Of a DNA stretch of 60,000 nucleotides, positions 12,771 to 23,798 are shown in pieces. The first letter of the stretch is position 1, and the number at the start of each line of letters is the position of its first letter. The notes beneath the pieces were generated by a model. It saw only the letters and a list, made by a program, of their open reading frames with translations, searched no databases and was not told the origin of the DNA. The position numbers and the translations under genes were made by a program. The stretch comes from Membranipora membranacea (taxonomy: Eukaryota > Bryozoa > Gymnolaemata > Cheilostomatida > Membraniporidae): positions 22,756,001 to 22,816,000 of the forward strand of contig OU612072.1 of assembly GCA_914767715.1 (NCBI GenBank). The letters are read 5' to 3'.

Positions 12771-12911
12771 CATAGCACTAAGTTATAATATACAGATCAG
12801 TATATATAAACCCAATGCTATTCTTTGCTGCATCCTCAAGTATTCAAACATAATTGCATACCGAGACACCGGTCATGGCCAACCTCCGGCAAATTATTCA
12901 AATGTGAATGT

Positions 12912-13262
12912 GGCCGAAAATGTTTTTTTGTTCGGCCAGCTACACCCTTACCACAGAGAAAAGTTGAAACACACTCACTCGTCTGGTTCAAAAATTGGCG
13001 TACACTACATTCTGTATTGTCACATCTGAAATTCAGGAAAATTCTAGTTGTTGCTCTATTGCAGTAAATCAGAACTACTTGTAAAGTTTATGGATGAGGC
13101 AGGTCAAAAAGACGGTTGCACAAAAATAAGTGCGGCTAATTGGAATACTCCCAAAAACCGTGGCCAATCCCTAGTCCCCTAATCGTCCATCCTACTACAT
13201 GGGTGGCAAGGTGCGATAACCAGAAAGTCTAGCCCTAAACTCAATGACCTTTTTTAGGGCTA
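12912..13262. repeat. Dispersed repeat, copy 2 (partner at 9,005)
   Basis: Diverged direct copy of the 9,005-9,385 repeat, ending in the shared block tagccctaaactcaatgacc. Confidence 0.6.
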
Positions 13263-13329
13263 CCCATTATGAGTAAGGTGACTGCTCACAACTTACATGA
13301 ATGCATGACATCATCATATTTGCTGGAAC

Positions 13330-14900
13330 AAATCACTGAGGTGGCAGAAACTCTGGTGAACTACCAGTCTACTAACAGATTGTGTCATCTGTAAGTCCCA
13401 AAAAGGGGATAAGTTGATGATGTTCATTAGCAAGCAGGGTCAAAACACTCATACACCATCCTCATATCCTTACACAGACCTTACAGTTATTGCGGACCTT
13501 ATAATCTCCACCCCTACCCTCCAAGTTTGTCACCATAAGTGTCAAGTATACATAACTGAATTAGTAGGTAGAGACCAGTATATCAAAAACACACACTACT
13601 CTGACCAAGGACAACAGCTAATGTGGCCATGAGTAGTAAGAAGTAAGAATATGACAAGACTAAAACGTGTCAGCAGAAGCATTTAAATAAAATCTCACCT
13701 CAGGTTATTGATTCCTTCACAGATTATATTCTGTCATCTTCCTAACAGATCAGACATTTTATGTTCCTGCTCTCGCTTCCTATGTAGGTGTATCTCTTTT
13801 CTCAATCCACTACTAAGCAATCCTGTACAAAGTTTAGGTTAAGTTCACCATTAGTATATGGCGTGATCCTTGTTGACTTTAGATAAGATAAGCGGTAGCA
13901 TTGTGCAGAATGGTACAATCCATTTATGAAGATAACCCTACTTCATCATGTAATATTGACCATAAAATCACACTAAAATTGATAATTCTAGGTTAAAAAC
14001 TTCTAAGCGTCAAACCAAGGCCAATGTAAGGCCTCATCCTTTGCAAACAGCAACGCAAAACTTCAAAAAAAAATGGTAGCATATGCATAGTTTGTGAGTA
14101 TTGTATTGGTATCTGTTTTGAATAATTTTAGAATGAGCGTTGGCTTGGCCGAACCTCGACCGGATTTAACGTAGCTGGTAGCTTAGAGGCGTAGACTGGT
14201 ATGAAAGTCTAAAATCCTAGAATGAACCAAGAAAGTGCTGGATTGAACGTAGATCACAAGGTATATAGAATCAATGACAGTGCAACTCCCTAAAATAATT
14301 GAGTAAATTGATGATGATCATCCACAAAGGCACTCGCATCGGTTTATCATGATGGTGACCTAATTTCTGATGGCTATTTGGAAACCAAACTGTCATCTAG
14401 AAACTGAAATGGTAATTAAGTGCAACTAATTAATCGTAGTTTAATGTTATTTATGAAACTTCATTTTTGTAATGGTAATTGTGACAGTGCACATGTTTGT
14501 CCTGCACGCTGTCCACCAGTCGTCATTTAAAGTGGACGACAACCACAACAACATTTTGATATTTGATGCGTAATGGTGTACTACTTCTAAATTTAGATGT
14601 TATAAATAAATGTTGAATTTGAAAATTTTAATTATTTCAATTACAGACTCTCTTTCACCATTTTGTTTCAGTAACACATATACCGGTACTCTCCAAATAA
14701 ATATATTAGTGGAAAAAAATTATGATATAAAATAATTTTTTCTAGAATCGAAGCAGTTATCTGTTGTTGTGTCATTCAAAGTTATTATTATTATTATCTT
14801 TATTACTAACCAATTGAAGCAGACTAAAAATTAGCAGCGACCCTTATAGGGTTTTTGTAGAAAAAGAGGAAGCATCCTGGGTATAAAAAGTGAAATATAA
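13330..14900. other. No gene recognised
   Basis: AT-rich sequence with a few short ORFs lacking splice or family support. Nothing further was identified. Confidence 0.5.
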
Positions 14901-14917
14901 AAACTGATCAGTTTAGT

Positions 14918-15427
14918 TTATTCTTTATAATTAATACAGCCAGCATTGCTATACTTCATTAGTACTGTGCTCGCTCTCAGAGCAGAGCTACACTTGGTGT
15001 CTGTCTGGCGTTGTTTTAGTCTGGCTGATCGGCGTAGAGTAGAAGGGATTGGCTGTAGCAGTTTGTTGTTGCAGTGTGCTGGGTTTCCGACTTTTCTAGC
15101 GTAATCAGTACATGATTTATCTAAAATCGTGGCGAGCGAGATGATGTTAAGAGCAGACAGGCGCTCTTCATAGCTATCGTGGCCCGGGCAGATGATTTTC
15201 AGAGGGAGATTTTTAAAGCTGGTTAGTCACCCAAGTGCGTCTACTGTTGTCATATGATACCACACTGGACTCACATACATCATTATAGGTCGTATACAGG
15301 TCACGTAGTATTTGGTGAAGATGTTTTGTGGGATTCCAGCTAGGGGTGGAACGACCTCTTGAGGTTGGAGTTGAATTTCGGATAATTGACCTCGGATCCA
15401 ACCAAAAACCGGATCGGATATGTGTTA
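14918..15427 (-). pseudogene. LINE reverse transcriptase, C-terminal remnant
   Basis: A minus-strand frame open from about 15,427 to a stop at 14,918, with one internal TGA at 15,227-15,229. The peptide includes IFTKYYVTCIRPIMMYVSPV and later SYEERLSALNIISL. The IRPIMMYVSPVW block matches the region after the catalytic domain in jockey/CR1-type LINE polymerases (compare VRPVIEYSSTVW in the LINE at 57.6 kb). It is a 3' fragment from a different lineage than that LINE. It lies about 280 bp from the left breakpoint of duplicated copy A. Confidence 0.6.
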
Positions 15428-18328
15428 TGTCTGTTCCGAGATGATACGTTTTTAATCAACACTTACTTAGCATCATATTTATCTCACTAAAACTGACAAG
15501 GAAGGAAGTATGATAGTCATTAATTTGTGGTTCAGATAAGATAATTGAGTTTGGCTAAAACCACTCAGTGGTGATCAGTAGGAATTCAATACCTATCTCA
15601 TTTTCATAGCTATCTATCGTTGCTGATTAAGTTTGATGGATGTGTTTTTTTTTCTGCTGAAATTGATAGAAGCAGCTTTACTCAGATCGTTGTGAATAAG
15701 TTTGTTACAATCTATCAGATGGAAGTACTCTGATATCATATCCTTCTCCTGTCTCGGCCAGTCGAGTCAACTAACCGGAGCCGAGTCCAGAGCGCTCAGT
15801 AACGCCAGCAGTGAGTTAAAGTTGTTGTGTTTCCGTAAATGCTGAATAAGATTAAAATTTAATTACGCAAGGCACAGTCACTTGATTGAAGTTGAATACT
15901 TGAACATAACAGGCAATTATTACAAAGAGAATTGGCTAAGCAAAAACGTTAGTGAGTCTATGCAAACATGGTTGTTATCATTTTACAACCGTGATCTTGT
16001 TCAAATTTTGAAAGAGTAGATACTGAGCTATTTGGGTTTGCTTCGTAATAATTGCCAGTGTGTTTCTACCTTTTGTCACAGAGATCACTAAATGTGACAC
16101 TCTCATAAAAACATAATGGGCAGGCGTGTCTCACTACATGATGAGCACTCCATTGGAGCATCTTGTTTTTGAATCACCCTACCCTAGAGGAAAAGCTCGC
16201 GTTTAGCAAGAGCTCTGATAGCTAACCCTAAATCTAGCTAACATTGACTCACCCTCTTTACTTTATATCAAATCCCACCTCAAGTAGCCAAAATAATTGG
16301 TAGCCAAAATTAAGTCACTCTTAATCTAGCTAAACCAAACTCTAGCTAACATTCCCCCCCCCACCCTCCATTTGTTGATTCTCTACACATGGTCCAAGCT
16401 CACAACCGGCTGTGTTTAACTGTTCCATATTTTAAGGCTAATGGACAAGGAATGGACTGAGAGACTAATGGATCTCAGATTTGGAATCTCCATGCCTCAT
16501 TACTTTACTGTGCTGCTATCCAGTGTTGAGATATAGGTAGCGATGCCTGGTGCATGTAAAAACGCAATGTAATGAAGCGTAGAGATTCTACATTTGGCAT
16601 CCATGAGTCTCTCAACCCATTCCTTGTCCATTAGCCTTGGTCATTTAAGCCATAAAAAATAGAATATATAATTGATTCCTATTCGCAAATCTACGCTGAT
16701 AAAATGATAAAATCTCTCCCTACACACTCACCTTGAGTATATGTACAAATTTGATGAAGTATTTCTCTCTGATTGCCTGATCGTCTGGTTTGAGTATTAC
16801 ATTCCTACACCACCATGACATCTTATTAAAGTGCTCCGTAAACTGTACCAGATTGGGGCACCTGTAGAGAGCAAGTAAACACAACTTTACTGATGACTGA
16901 TACTCCTTACACAGCAGACTGAGTGTAGGTAACTTGTACAGGCCATATTTTTTTAATCGTAGTCAGATAATTGATCTACTGCTAGCCTGCCTGCTTGAAA
17001 AGATTCTATGAAAGCCATCTCCAAATGGACAGACAATCATGATTTGATATCACCTGGGGTCTCTGCCTATTGCTGCCTGTTTATGGCACTACATTGACGG
17101 TTGATGGTGGGGTGGGGGTGGAAAAGTCAACGATGCCCTGTTTGAAACGCTTAAAACCGCTTCCATCTCGATGGAATTTGGCCTCACTGAACTACATAAA
17201 GCTCAGAGAAGACACCTCGATATATGAACTGTCAACTAATGGGCATATTATTTTCAGATTAAGATAGTTGAAATCAGAATTCGGAATCAAGGAACTTAGT
17301 AATGACCGGAGTATGACCTACCATTCTGAGAGTGAAGTCTCAATTAGTATTAATATTTTAGATAAACAGAACTCAATGAGCACAAATTTAACTGACTAGC
17401 AGCAGCACCTGTGACTTGCGAATATAATCTACACTTTACTATACAATCTATCATATTGAGTCCATCTGTACCACATGCTAGGTCAAATGGAGCACTGCTT
17501 GGGTCTTGTAATCAGACAGTGTAACTGATCAAAACCTCCTCAGTTACCATCAGAAGCTCACCAAAGATGTTTTCATTAAATATATCTATGCTTAGTATTT
17601 ATACCCCATAAGATTTGTCAAAGTGTCCTAGTAGAGTGTTGTATATATATATAGGTTTTTTTCCCGAAAACAACATGGTACCAGAAGGATTGCAGGGTAG
17701 ACCATCCCGCCCAGTAGCTTTGTTGCTCATTGGTCCTCAGTCTAATATAAGTGAGTGTATAACTTACTTTTCTTCGTTCTGTTCTCTAGACCAGGTGAGA
17801 AGCTCAGGTAATTCTAACCTCTGATAGAAGTCTGTCTCTATAAGTGTGAGATGCTCAGCAATCTCGTGTGACTTGAAATCCACCAGCGTTAAAACTCGCC
17901 TGGGAAATACAAACAGAACATGTGTTATAGTGCTTGTGAGAGAATCAGATCTTTGGTAGCATGCTGAGTTCTTAGACTAATATTTGTAATAGTGCTCTAG
18001 GCTCATAAACAGCCTGCAGCTCAGTTTCTAGTGATTTTCACAGTTGAGATGTGAAGGTACTAAAAAGGTACTACAGAGAAACTCTTTTCATGATAGCATT
18101 TACAGTAGTATTATTCATTCACAATCACGCTAGGTCATGATGGTGAATGCTGAAACCTTTGCGGATGGATCAGATGCAAATCGATATTCTCGGGAGCTCA
18201 TTATATTGAGCTAGTTTTTCTGCAGGTAATTATGTGTCTGGCACATCGGATAGGGGCTTAGAGTATACATTAATTTGAGAGAAAATGAACTGCAGAAAAA
18301 AACATACTGATCTTTGATCCGGTAGCAT

Positions 18329-18387
18329 TAGCCTTATTCACTCGGCCACTGGTTTGGTTTTTTGTGGTGTTCGCGTGAACAAGGCTA
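18329..18387. mobile_element. TAGCCTTGTCAC fold-back element, 59 bp, copy A
   Basis: Ends TAGCCTTATTCACTCGGCC and GTGAACAAGGCTA are inverted. Flanked by an 8-bp duplication GGTAGCAT at 18,321-18,328 and 18,388-18,395. The 8-bp duplication fits a hAT-type nonautonomous element. Confidence 0.75.
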
Positions 18388-18677
18388 GGTAGCATCAATT
18401 GCTTATTACTAGATCAATTCAGGGAGTGATTAAAATCACATGAATCGTTGACAATTTGCGCCAGTCATGTGCTATCAAGCATTGACTGAATATTTGAGCA
18501 CAGCACGATTATCAATTTCCTAGAGGGGTAAAGAATTCGCGAGAGAAAAGGTTCTTCATTACCAAGAAGCTTGAAGTAGCATAATTCAAGGCTGGTTAAA
18601 ACTATATATATTAAAAAGAGTGAGTAAAACTCCAACCTATATTAGCCAGAACCTAGTGCCTTTACATTAAGTCGGCA

Positions 18678-18727
18678 TAGGTAGAACGAAAGGGGCTGAC
18701 TTAATTCAGCTCCTTTCATTCTACCTA
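18678..18727. other. 50-bp hairpin, copy A (B: 44,369-44,418)
   Basis: Inverted arms taggtagaayGAAAGG and CCTTTCATTCTACCTA, separated by a short spacer. Pairing is better in copy B. Intronic within C3G. Confidence 0.6.
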
Positions 18728-19171
18728 GTCAGCTAAACCTGAAGCTGAACTTAACTCAGCTGATATTTACTCCTCATGCGTATATCAGTCTACTTTTACT
18801 TACGATGGAGATTTGGGGCCGGACGAGGGAGCTACAATCTGCAGTTCCTGAACAGGCCTCTGATTTGGGTCACATTTCTCAAGCACTTTACGTCTCATGA
18901 TCTTAGCGAGCGTCAGTTCTCCCTCCCTTGCCAACTCTGTGACTAGCTTCAATAATCTCAGGCTAATAGCCTCTTTCAGTTCACTGGATCTGTATAATGG
19001 TAGATGACATGAATAGCGTTGTGTGAAATTAGCATTGAAGTTATTTCCACGTGACAAGCTACCACCAACCCTTCATTGTCATCTATATCTGATTCTGCGG
19101 CCAATTTATGCCTCTTGTAAATCCATTGTGGTGTCTCAAATTTACTAAGTACATATCGAGACTAAAGACTG

Positions 19172-19430
19172 GTTCACATTGTCCCAGATAGGGTTGGGAT
19201 GGCATCTGGGATGCTGATCCCAAATGGTCCCAGAAAGAGTATGTCTTTTGTTTACATTGCAAAACTGATCCCAGATAGTCCCAGATCATCCCAATGTTGT
19301 ATTCACATAGTACCAAGATGAGAAATGCGTCTGTGTCATTAACGGGAAAGTTCCTAAGCATCAAACTCATTTCGATCGTGTCGTATTTATGTTCACAATG
19401 TCTAGGTTGGCTGCAATGGACAATGTGAAC
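19172..19430. mobile_element. ~260-bp element with GTTCACATTGTCC ends, copy A only
   Basis: Inverted ends GTTCACATTGTCC and GGACAATGTGAAC; the interior has repeated CCCAGATAGTCCCAGAT-like pieces. It lies in the 1.1-kb segment, also holding the REM exon, that is missing from copy B. The target duplication is unclear. Confidence 0.5.
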
Positions 19431-19565
19431 TAGGCTTAACAGCCTGCTAAACTACAGGCAAATGCTACTTTAACTTCGGTTTTAAGCACCGCAATGACTA
19501 GATAAGGAATCAACGTTCTAATCAACTTTTACGAGGGAAGAGATTAATGAAATGATGAGACTTAC

Positions 19566-19740
19566 GTCAGCTCATCCAGAACTCTGACGAGGAGGGAGAA
19601 GGCGTTTCTGGACAATCTCTTCTTAGAGACATCTTTAGAGTGAGCAAACTTGTTATATCTGTATAGCAGTTTATCTATGAGATCTTCTGGTGTGATGAAT
19701 GTCCTGTAGGTCGTCAGAAAAGCCTCCTGATACATGAAAT
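19566..19740 (-). CDS. RAPGEF1-like: REM (RasGEF_N) exon, present only in copy A
   Basis: A 175-nt exon, acceptor attttag, donor GTAAGT, phase 1 in and 2 out, open throughout. It encodes FMYQEAFLTTYRTFITPEDL, IDKLLYRYNKFAHSKDVSKK and NAFSLLVRVLDEL. This is the signature of the RasGEF N-terminal module, which stabilises the catalytic domain. It joins in phase to KH(D) of 22,672-22,756 and to SSELKEAISLRLLKL of 18,804-18,989. Copy B has lost this exon with its flanking introns. Confidence 0.9.
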
Positions 19741-20721
19741 CTAAAATAGAGACAGAAGGTAAAATATATATCAGGGCAACTATATTGTCATTACCTGATT
19801 GGCGAGTTTTATTTTAGGTCTAATTATGCAGTAATTTTGGGCATATGGACTTGAAGGTAAGGTCAATATTATGTTAGCATGTATTGTAGTTTTGTTCAGC
19901 CCAAATCAGTAACCAACAGGTCCTCAGTTTCAAGAGTTAAATTCAAAATCTAAAAAAGGCGCAAATTGTGTCAGATATGGAACAAATTGTGGTAAATGCC
20001 GATAAAAGCAATTTTCCTCTACAAATTTGTGGCTTTCTAAGATATAAGTAAAAAGAATCATTTCTATATAGGTCAAGTCTTAAATAATGGCTAGCCTATG
20101 CTTGGAGACTGAAATAGTGTAAGCAAAGATTGTAACATTGAACTCCCAAGCCTCCTCAAAGATACCAGTGAAGTCCTTACATAAATATTCTATTTGTGAT
20201 CATAAGTTTACCCATAAGCGAAATGAAAAGAAGAAACCTAATGTATATCTACAAAGCCCAGTGGGGTGTAAAACCAAACCAGAAAATTATTGCTGCCCAT
20301 ATAGTAATCAATTCATACTTTTGCAGCTTATTGTTCCAACTTAGCAAGACAGGATCTTTGATTTTCGATAAGATTAGTCCTAATAGATTAGATGATTCAT
20401 AAAAGATTTGTATTGAAAGTCTGCTTTGTAAATTAATCGCAAATAGTAAGGCTTTTTCCTGTTCAACAATCAATTAAATGTCCTATAAAGTTGGGAACAC
20501 GTAAATAAAACGGGTAAAATACAAAAGTAAGAGGATCTGAGTTGACCCAGAACTAAATAAAGACATAAATATACAAGCAGCGCTGACGCATTAAAGATAA
20601 GCTGAGCAGAGCCAGATCACCATGCCTCAGACAGATCACCATGCCGCGGACAAATATCAGCTAACCTCGCAGGAAACCAAGAGAAATACTACCCAACTTG
20701 ATCATGGTGAAGTGAGATTGA

Positions 20722-20928
20722 TCAGATTTTATACTGAAATACAATATTTGAGCTTTCCCCTCCCTCTCTCTCACCAAATGTGAACCCAATTAAATAAGGA
20801 GGCTTCATTCCGAAGCTGACCTGTTTAATAACTTTAGAGTCAAGGACAATCTCAGAATCCCGCATGAGAACAGGAAGGTTTTTGATGGATATTTTTGCAT
20901 TCGGATTGCTCAAGCGCCATCTTAACAT
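20722..20928 (-). CDS. Intronic 68-residue ORF conserved in both copies (A)
   Basis: Open frame from ATG to TAA inside the intron between the REM exon and the cassette exon of C3G. It starts MLRWRLSNPNAKISIKNLPV. Copy B (45,409-45,615) differs by one residue (V to A) although the surrounding intron differs more often. Not recognised; an AAGATGGCG context at the start could also be a promoter or initiator element. Confidence 0.3.
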   Translation of the reverse strand: MLRWRLSNPNAKISIKNLPVLMRDSEIVLDSKVIKQVSFGMKPPYLIGFTFGEREGGESSNIVFQYKI

Positions 20929-22061
20929 TTCTAATCAGTTGGCATATCCAGTTATCATAGCCTGGTCATGCTGCTACTTTTTGGGTTTAGGGAAACCAAA
21001 AATGTAGCGGCTTGTAGCGGCTTTAGTTATTTTACAAGTGGTTATAAGTGAGGTTTGTATTATTTACTCTAAATCAACAAATCAACTCAACTGTAGTGAA
21101 ATGGAAGGTCAGATTACAATGGCTGTCAAAACATAGAGAAAGCTGTGCAGCATGTTATTGAAGAGAGGCTATTCCAGCAATATTCCCATAATGCAATTCA
21201 TCACATTCTGGGCCTATCGACAACTACTCGCCTCTGCTGAGCATGCAAAAGGAGACTCACTGCAAATTAACATGCCAGAGCTAAACGGACTGAACTGATG
21301 CTCAAGGACAGATTCTGAGCAAAAATGTTTGCAAGATGAGCAGCACATTGGTGCGCAACCATAACGTCAATCAGCAGAGCAGAGATAAATCATATGAGGG
21401 ATTAACGTAGCACTGCATTCGTAAGTGAGAAAATTGCAAAGTTTCACATTCAGTGATGGGATAGCTGCTAGGAGTCATTAGGATACCGAAACGAATATAT
21501 AAAATTCTTCATTATAATATCTGGGCTGGTTTGTCTTGTGAAGCTTGTTCTGGTGAAATAATTTGTAAAAAACAAAATTTAATAGGATAGACTAAACAAG
21601 GTAAAGCCTTGGACCACATAAAAGTAGTTTCACTACATGTGCCGCCTCAGCTCCGTTCAAACAACAAGTTTAGGTGAAACCTCTCAAAATACAAATTCTA
21701 TAGACCTCACCCTATGGGCGTACAACGCCAAGAAAAATAACATTTAAGTGCAAGTGATCCAAGATTTGCCCTCTAAATTCAGCCACATCATAAAAAAGAA
21801 ACCCTGTTATAAGTAATACCAATATCCCACTATATATGTGAATGTGTTAGATTCTTGCCTGAGTGCCCTGTCTGCTTCAATAAGGGATTGATTGAGATCA
21901 CTTGGGCACACAGGCTAGTTAGATATAGAAACATGATCTAAATCGCGTAAAATGCGTAATTGAGTCCAACACACTGCTTTTCTCAGGGATGGTAGAATTC
22001 ACAATGATAAAAAAGAAGAAGGCTGGATCTCGGCTGAAAGGAGGGCAGAATGTAGAATTAC

Positions 22062-22109
22062 CTGAATCTGCGTTTACCAGTGACATTAAACTGTCGGCTG
22101 GCCCTAAAT
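22062..22109 (-). CDS. Possible 48-nt cassette exon in C3G copy A
   Basis: Open segment with acceptor tgtgcag and donor GTAATT, phase 1-1, so it could be included or skipped without changing frame between 22,672-22,756 and the REM exon. It would add DLGPADSLMSLVNADS. In copy B (46,742-46,795) it is 54 nt, because of a 6-bp insertion, and the donor reads AT instead of GT. Could be a spurious pair of splice signals. Confidence 0.35.
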
Positions 22110-22910
22110 CTGCACACAAAACACAGCTAAAGTTAGAGGATGAATTATACACAAAGTAAGCTTTCATGTTTATACCCCTCCAAATCTAATACCCACACAT
22201 TTAGTATTTACCGAGACATGGACTCGGACCTGGTACATTTTAATGGTGGACTTCTATGGTACATTTTTTGTTCTATAACCGGCAGCACAGTAGCATGAAA
22301 AGCTAGTTATTGGCGACAGCGGACGGTGTATGATGCTCATGACATATGAGTTTATACATGGATGAATGGTCTGTCTGTCTACAGAGAAGGCTTTTCGACT
22401 CTAAAACTAAGTCTGAGAACCGCCCATTCATAGAACATCCCTATGTAAACTCACATATGCCTACCGCAGGAAAATTGAGCGGCCGTTTCAAGCAGCGAGT
22501 TGGCTGGTAGCAGAAAATAATATTAACAGTACTATCAGCAAAAAAAACGCTGAAATCTAGCAGCTGGTCTATCATTATAGCAACGTAAACTGCAATGCGA
22601 TGAGATAAAGTTACATTTGCCACCAGCTCAAATGCCAATTAAATGAGATGAGATATAATTGTTTATCATACCGTGTTTTCCTACGTGTGTAGCGTACACT
22701 ACGAGGGCGTCTACACTACCACCCTTCAGCCCTGACATGATCTTTGACGAGCCACCCTAAAAGCAAAACATTGGTAAGTGAATGAAATATACAGGCAACA
22801 ATACGAGCATCGGCAACTTACATCCAAATATTGCACTATAGGAGTTATGTATTTGCATGAGGAGAAGCTAGCCATTTCATATACTATCAAACTACCTGAC
22901 AATCAACCTT

Positions 22911-23316
22911 AGCTAACATTTACTCACCTGCTTTGCTCCATATAGACTCCCACCTAAGGCAGCAAAAATATAGTGCAAGCTAACATTAAGTAACCCCTAA
23001 ACCAGCTAAATTAAACTCTTCCTAACATTTCTGATCTAGGGTCATAGTAAATTCAGCAATACAAACAGTTGCATAAGGGAAGGCAACTCCCATCCATCAA
23101 ATTAACAAAAATTAAGAAGCTAACATCCTATTGTATACATAAGGACAACAGTTTGTAATACAAGGACTCCGCTTCGCACATATAATTACAAGATTACCTA
23201 ATATCTACCCTAGGAGAATAAATATCAGCTTGATTCCAGCTTAGACTGTTTAGGGGTGACTTAATGTTAGCTACTGCCAATTAAGGCTAGCTAAAGTGGA
23301 TGTGTAAATGTTAGCT
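22911..23316. mobile_element. ~405-bp fold-back element with AGCTAACATTTAC ends, copy A (B: 47,594-47,998)
   Basis: Left end agctaacatttactcacc and right end gtaaatgttagct are inverted, with inner matches (taagtaacccctaaac versus gtttaggggtgacttaa). Related fragments lie at 16,215-16,350, 41,935-42,055 and 33,945-34,090. Confidence 0.55.
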
Positions 23317-23419
23317 AGCAATAATATTCACTATTCAAAGCATAAAAGCGAGTTTTTTCCTCCCTCAAATACCTTACTCATAGCATCTAGCATCTTGCGC
23401 CCCTAATTGTAGTACTGAC

Positions 23420-23798
23420 CTTACGATGATGGTGATTGGTTGTTTTAGCAGTGCTGGAGGAGGCGGTACTCACCTTACGGTGATGGTGATTGGATGGTTT
23501 AGCAGCGCTGGAGGAGGCGGTACTTGCCTGACGATGATGGTGATTGGTTGGTTTAGCAGCGCTGGAGGAGGCGGTACTTACCTTACGATGATGGTGATTG
23601 GTTGGTTCAGCGCTGGATGAGGCGGTACTTACCTTACGATGATGGTGATTGGTTGGTTTAGCAGCGCTGGAGGGGCGGTACTTACCTTACGATGATGGTG
23701 ATTGGCTGGTTTAGCAGCGCTGGAGGAGGTGGTAGTATTAGATGAGATACTACCGACAGCACTGTCACTGGATGTGCTACTACCTTCACTTTCTCTGA
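23420..23798 (-). repeat. C3G exon ending in a 54-bp tandem repeat with six 5' splice sites, copy A
   Basis: The exon starts at 23,798 (acceptor attttag) and encodes RESEGSSTSSDSAVGSISSN, then SSSAAKPANHHHRK up to a GTAAGT donor at 23,686. Five further units follow, each ending HHHRK and a donor: exon ends at 23,633, 23,582, 23,528 (a GC donor), 23,474 and 23,420. Spacings are 53, 51, 54, 54 and 54 bp. The 53-bp unit breaks frame, so in this copy only the first donor is clearly usable. Confidence 0.7.
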
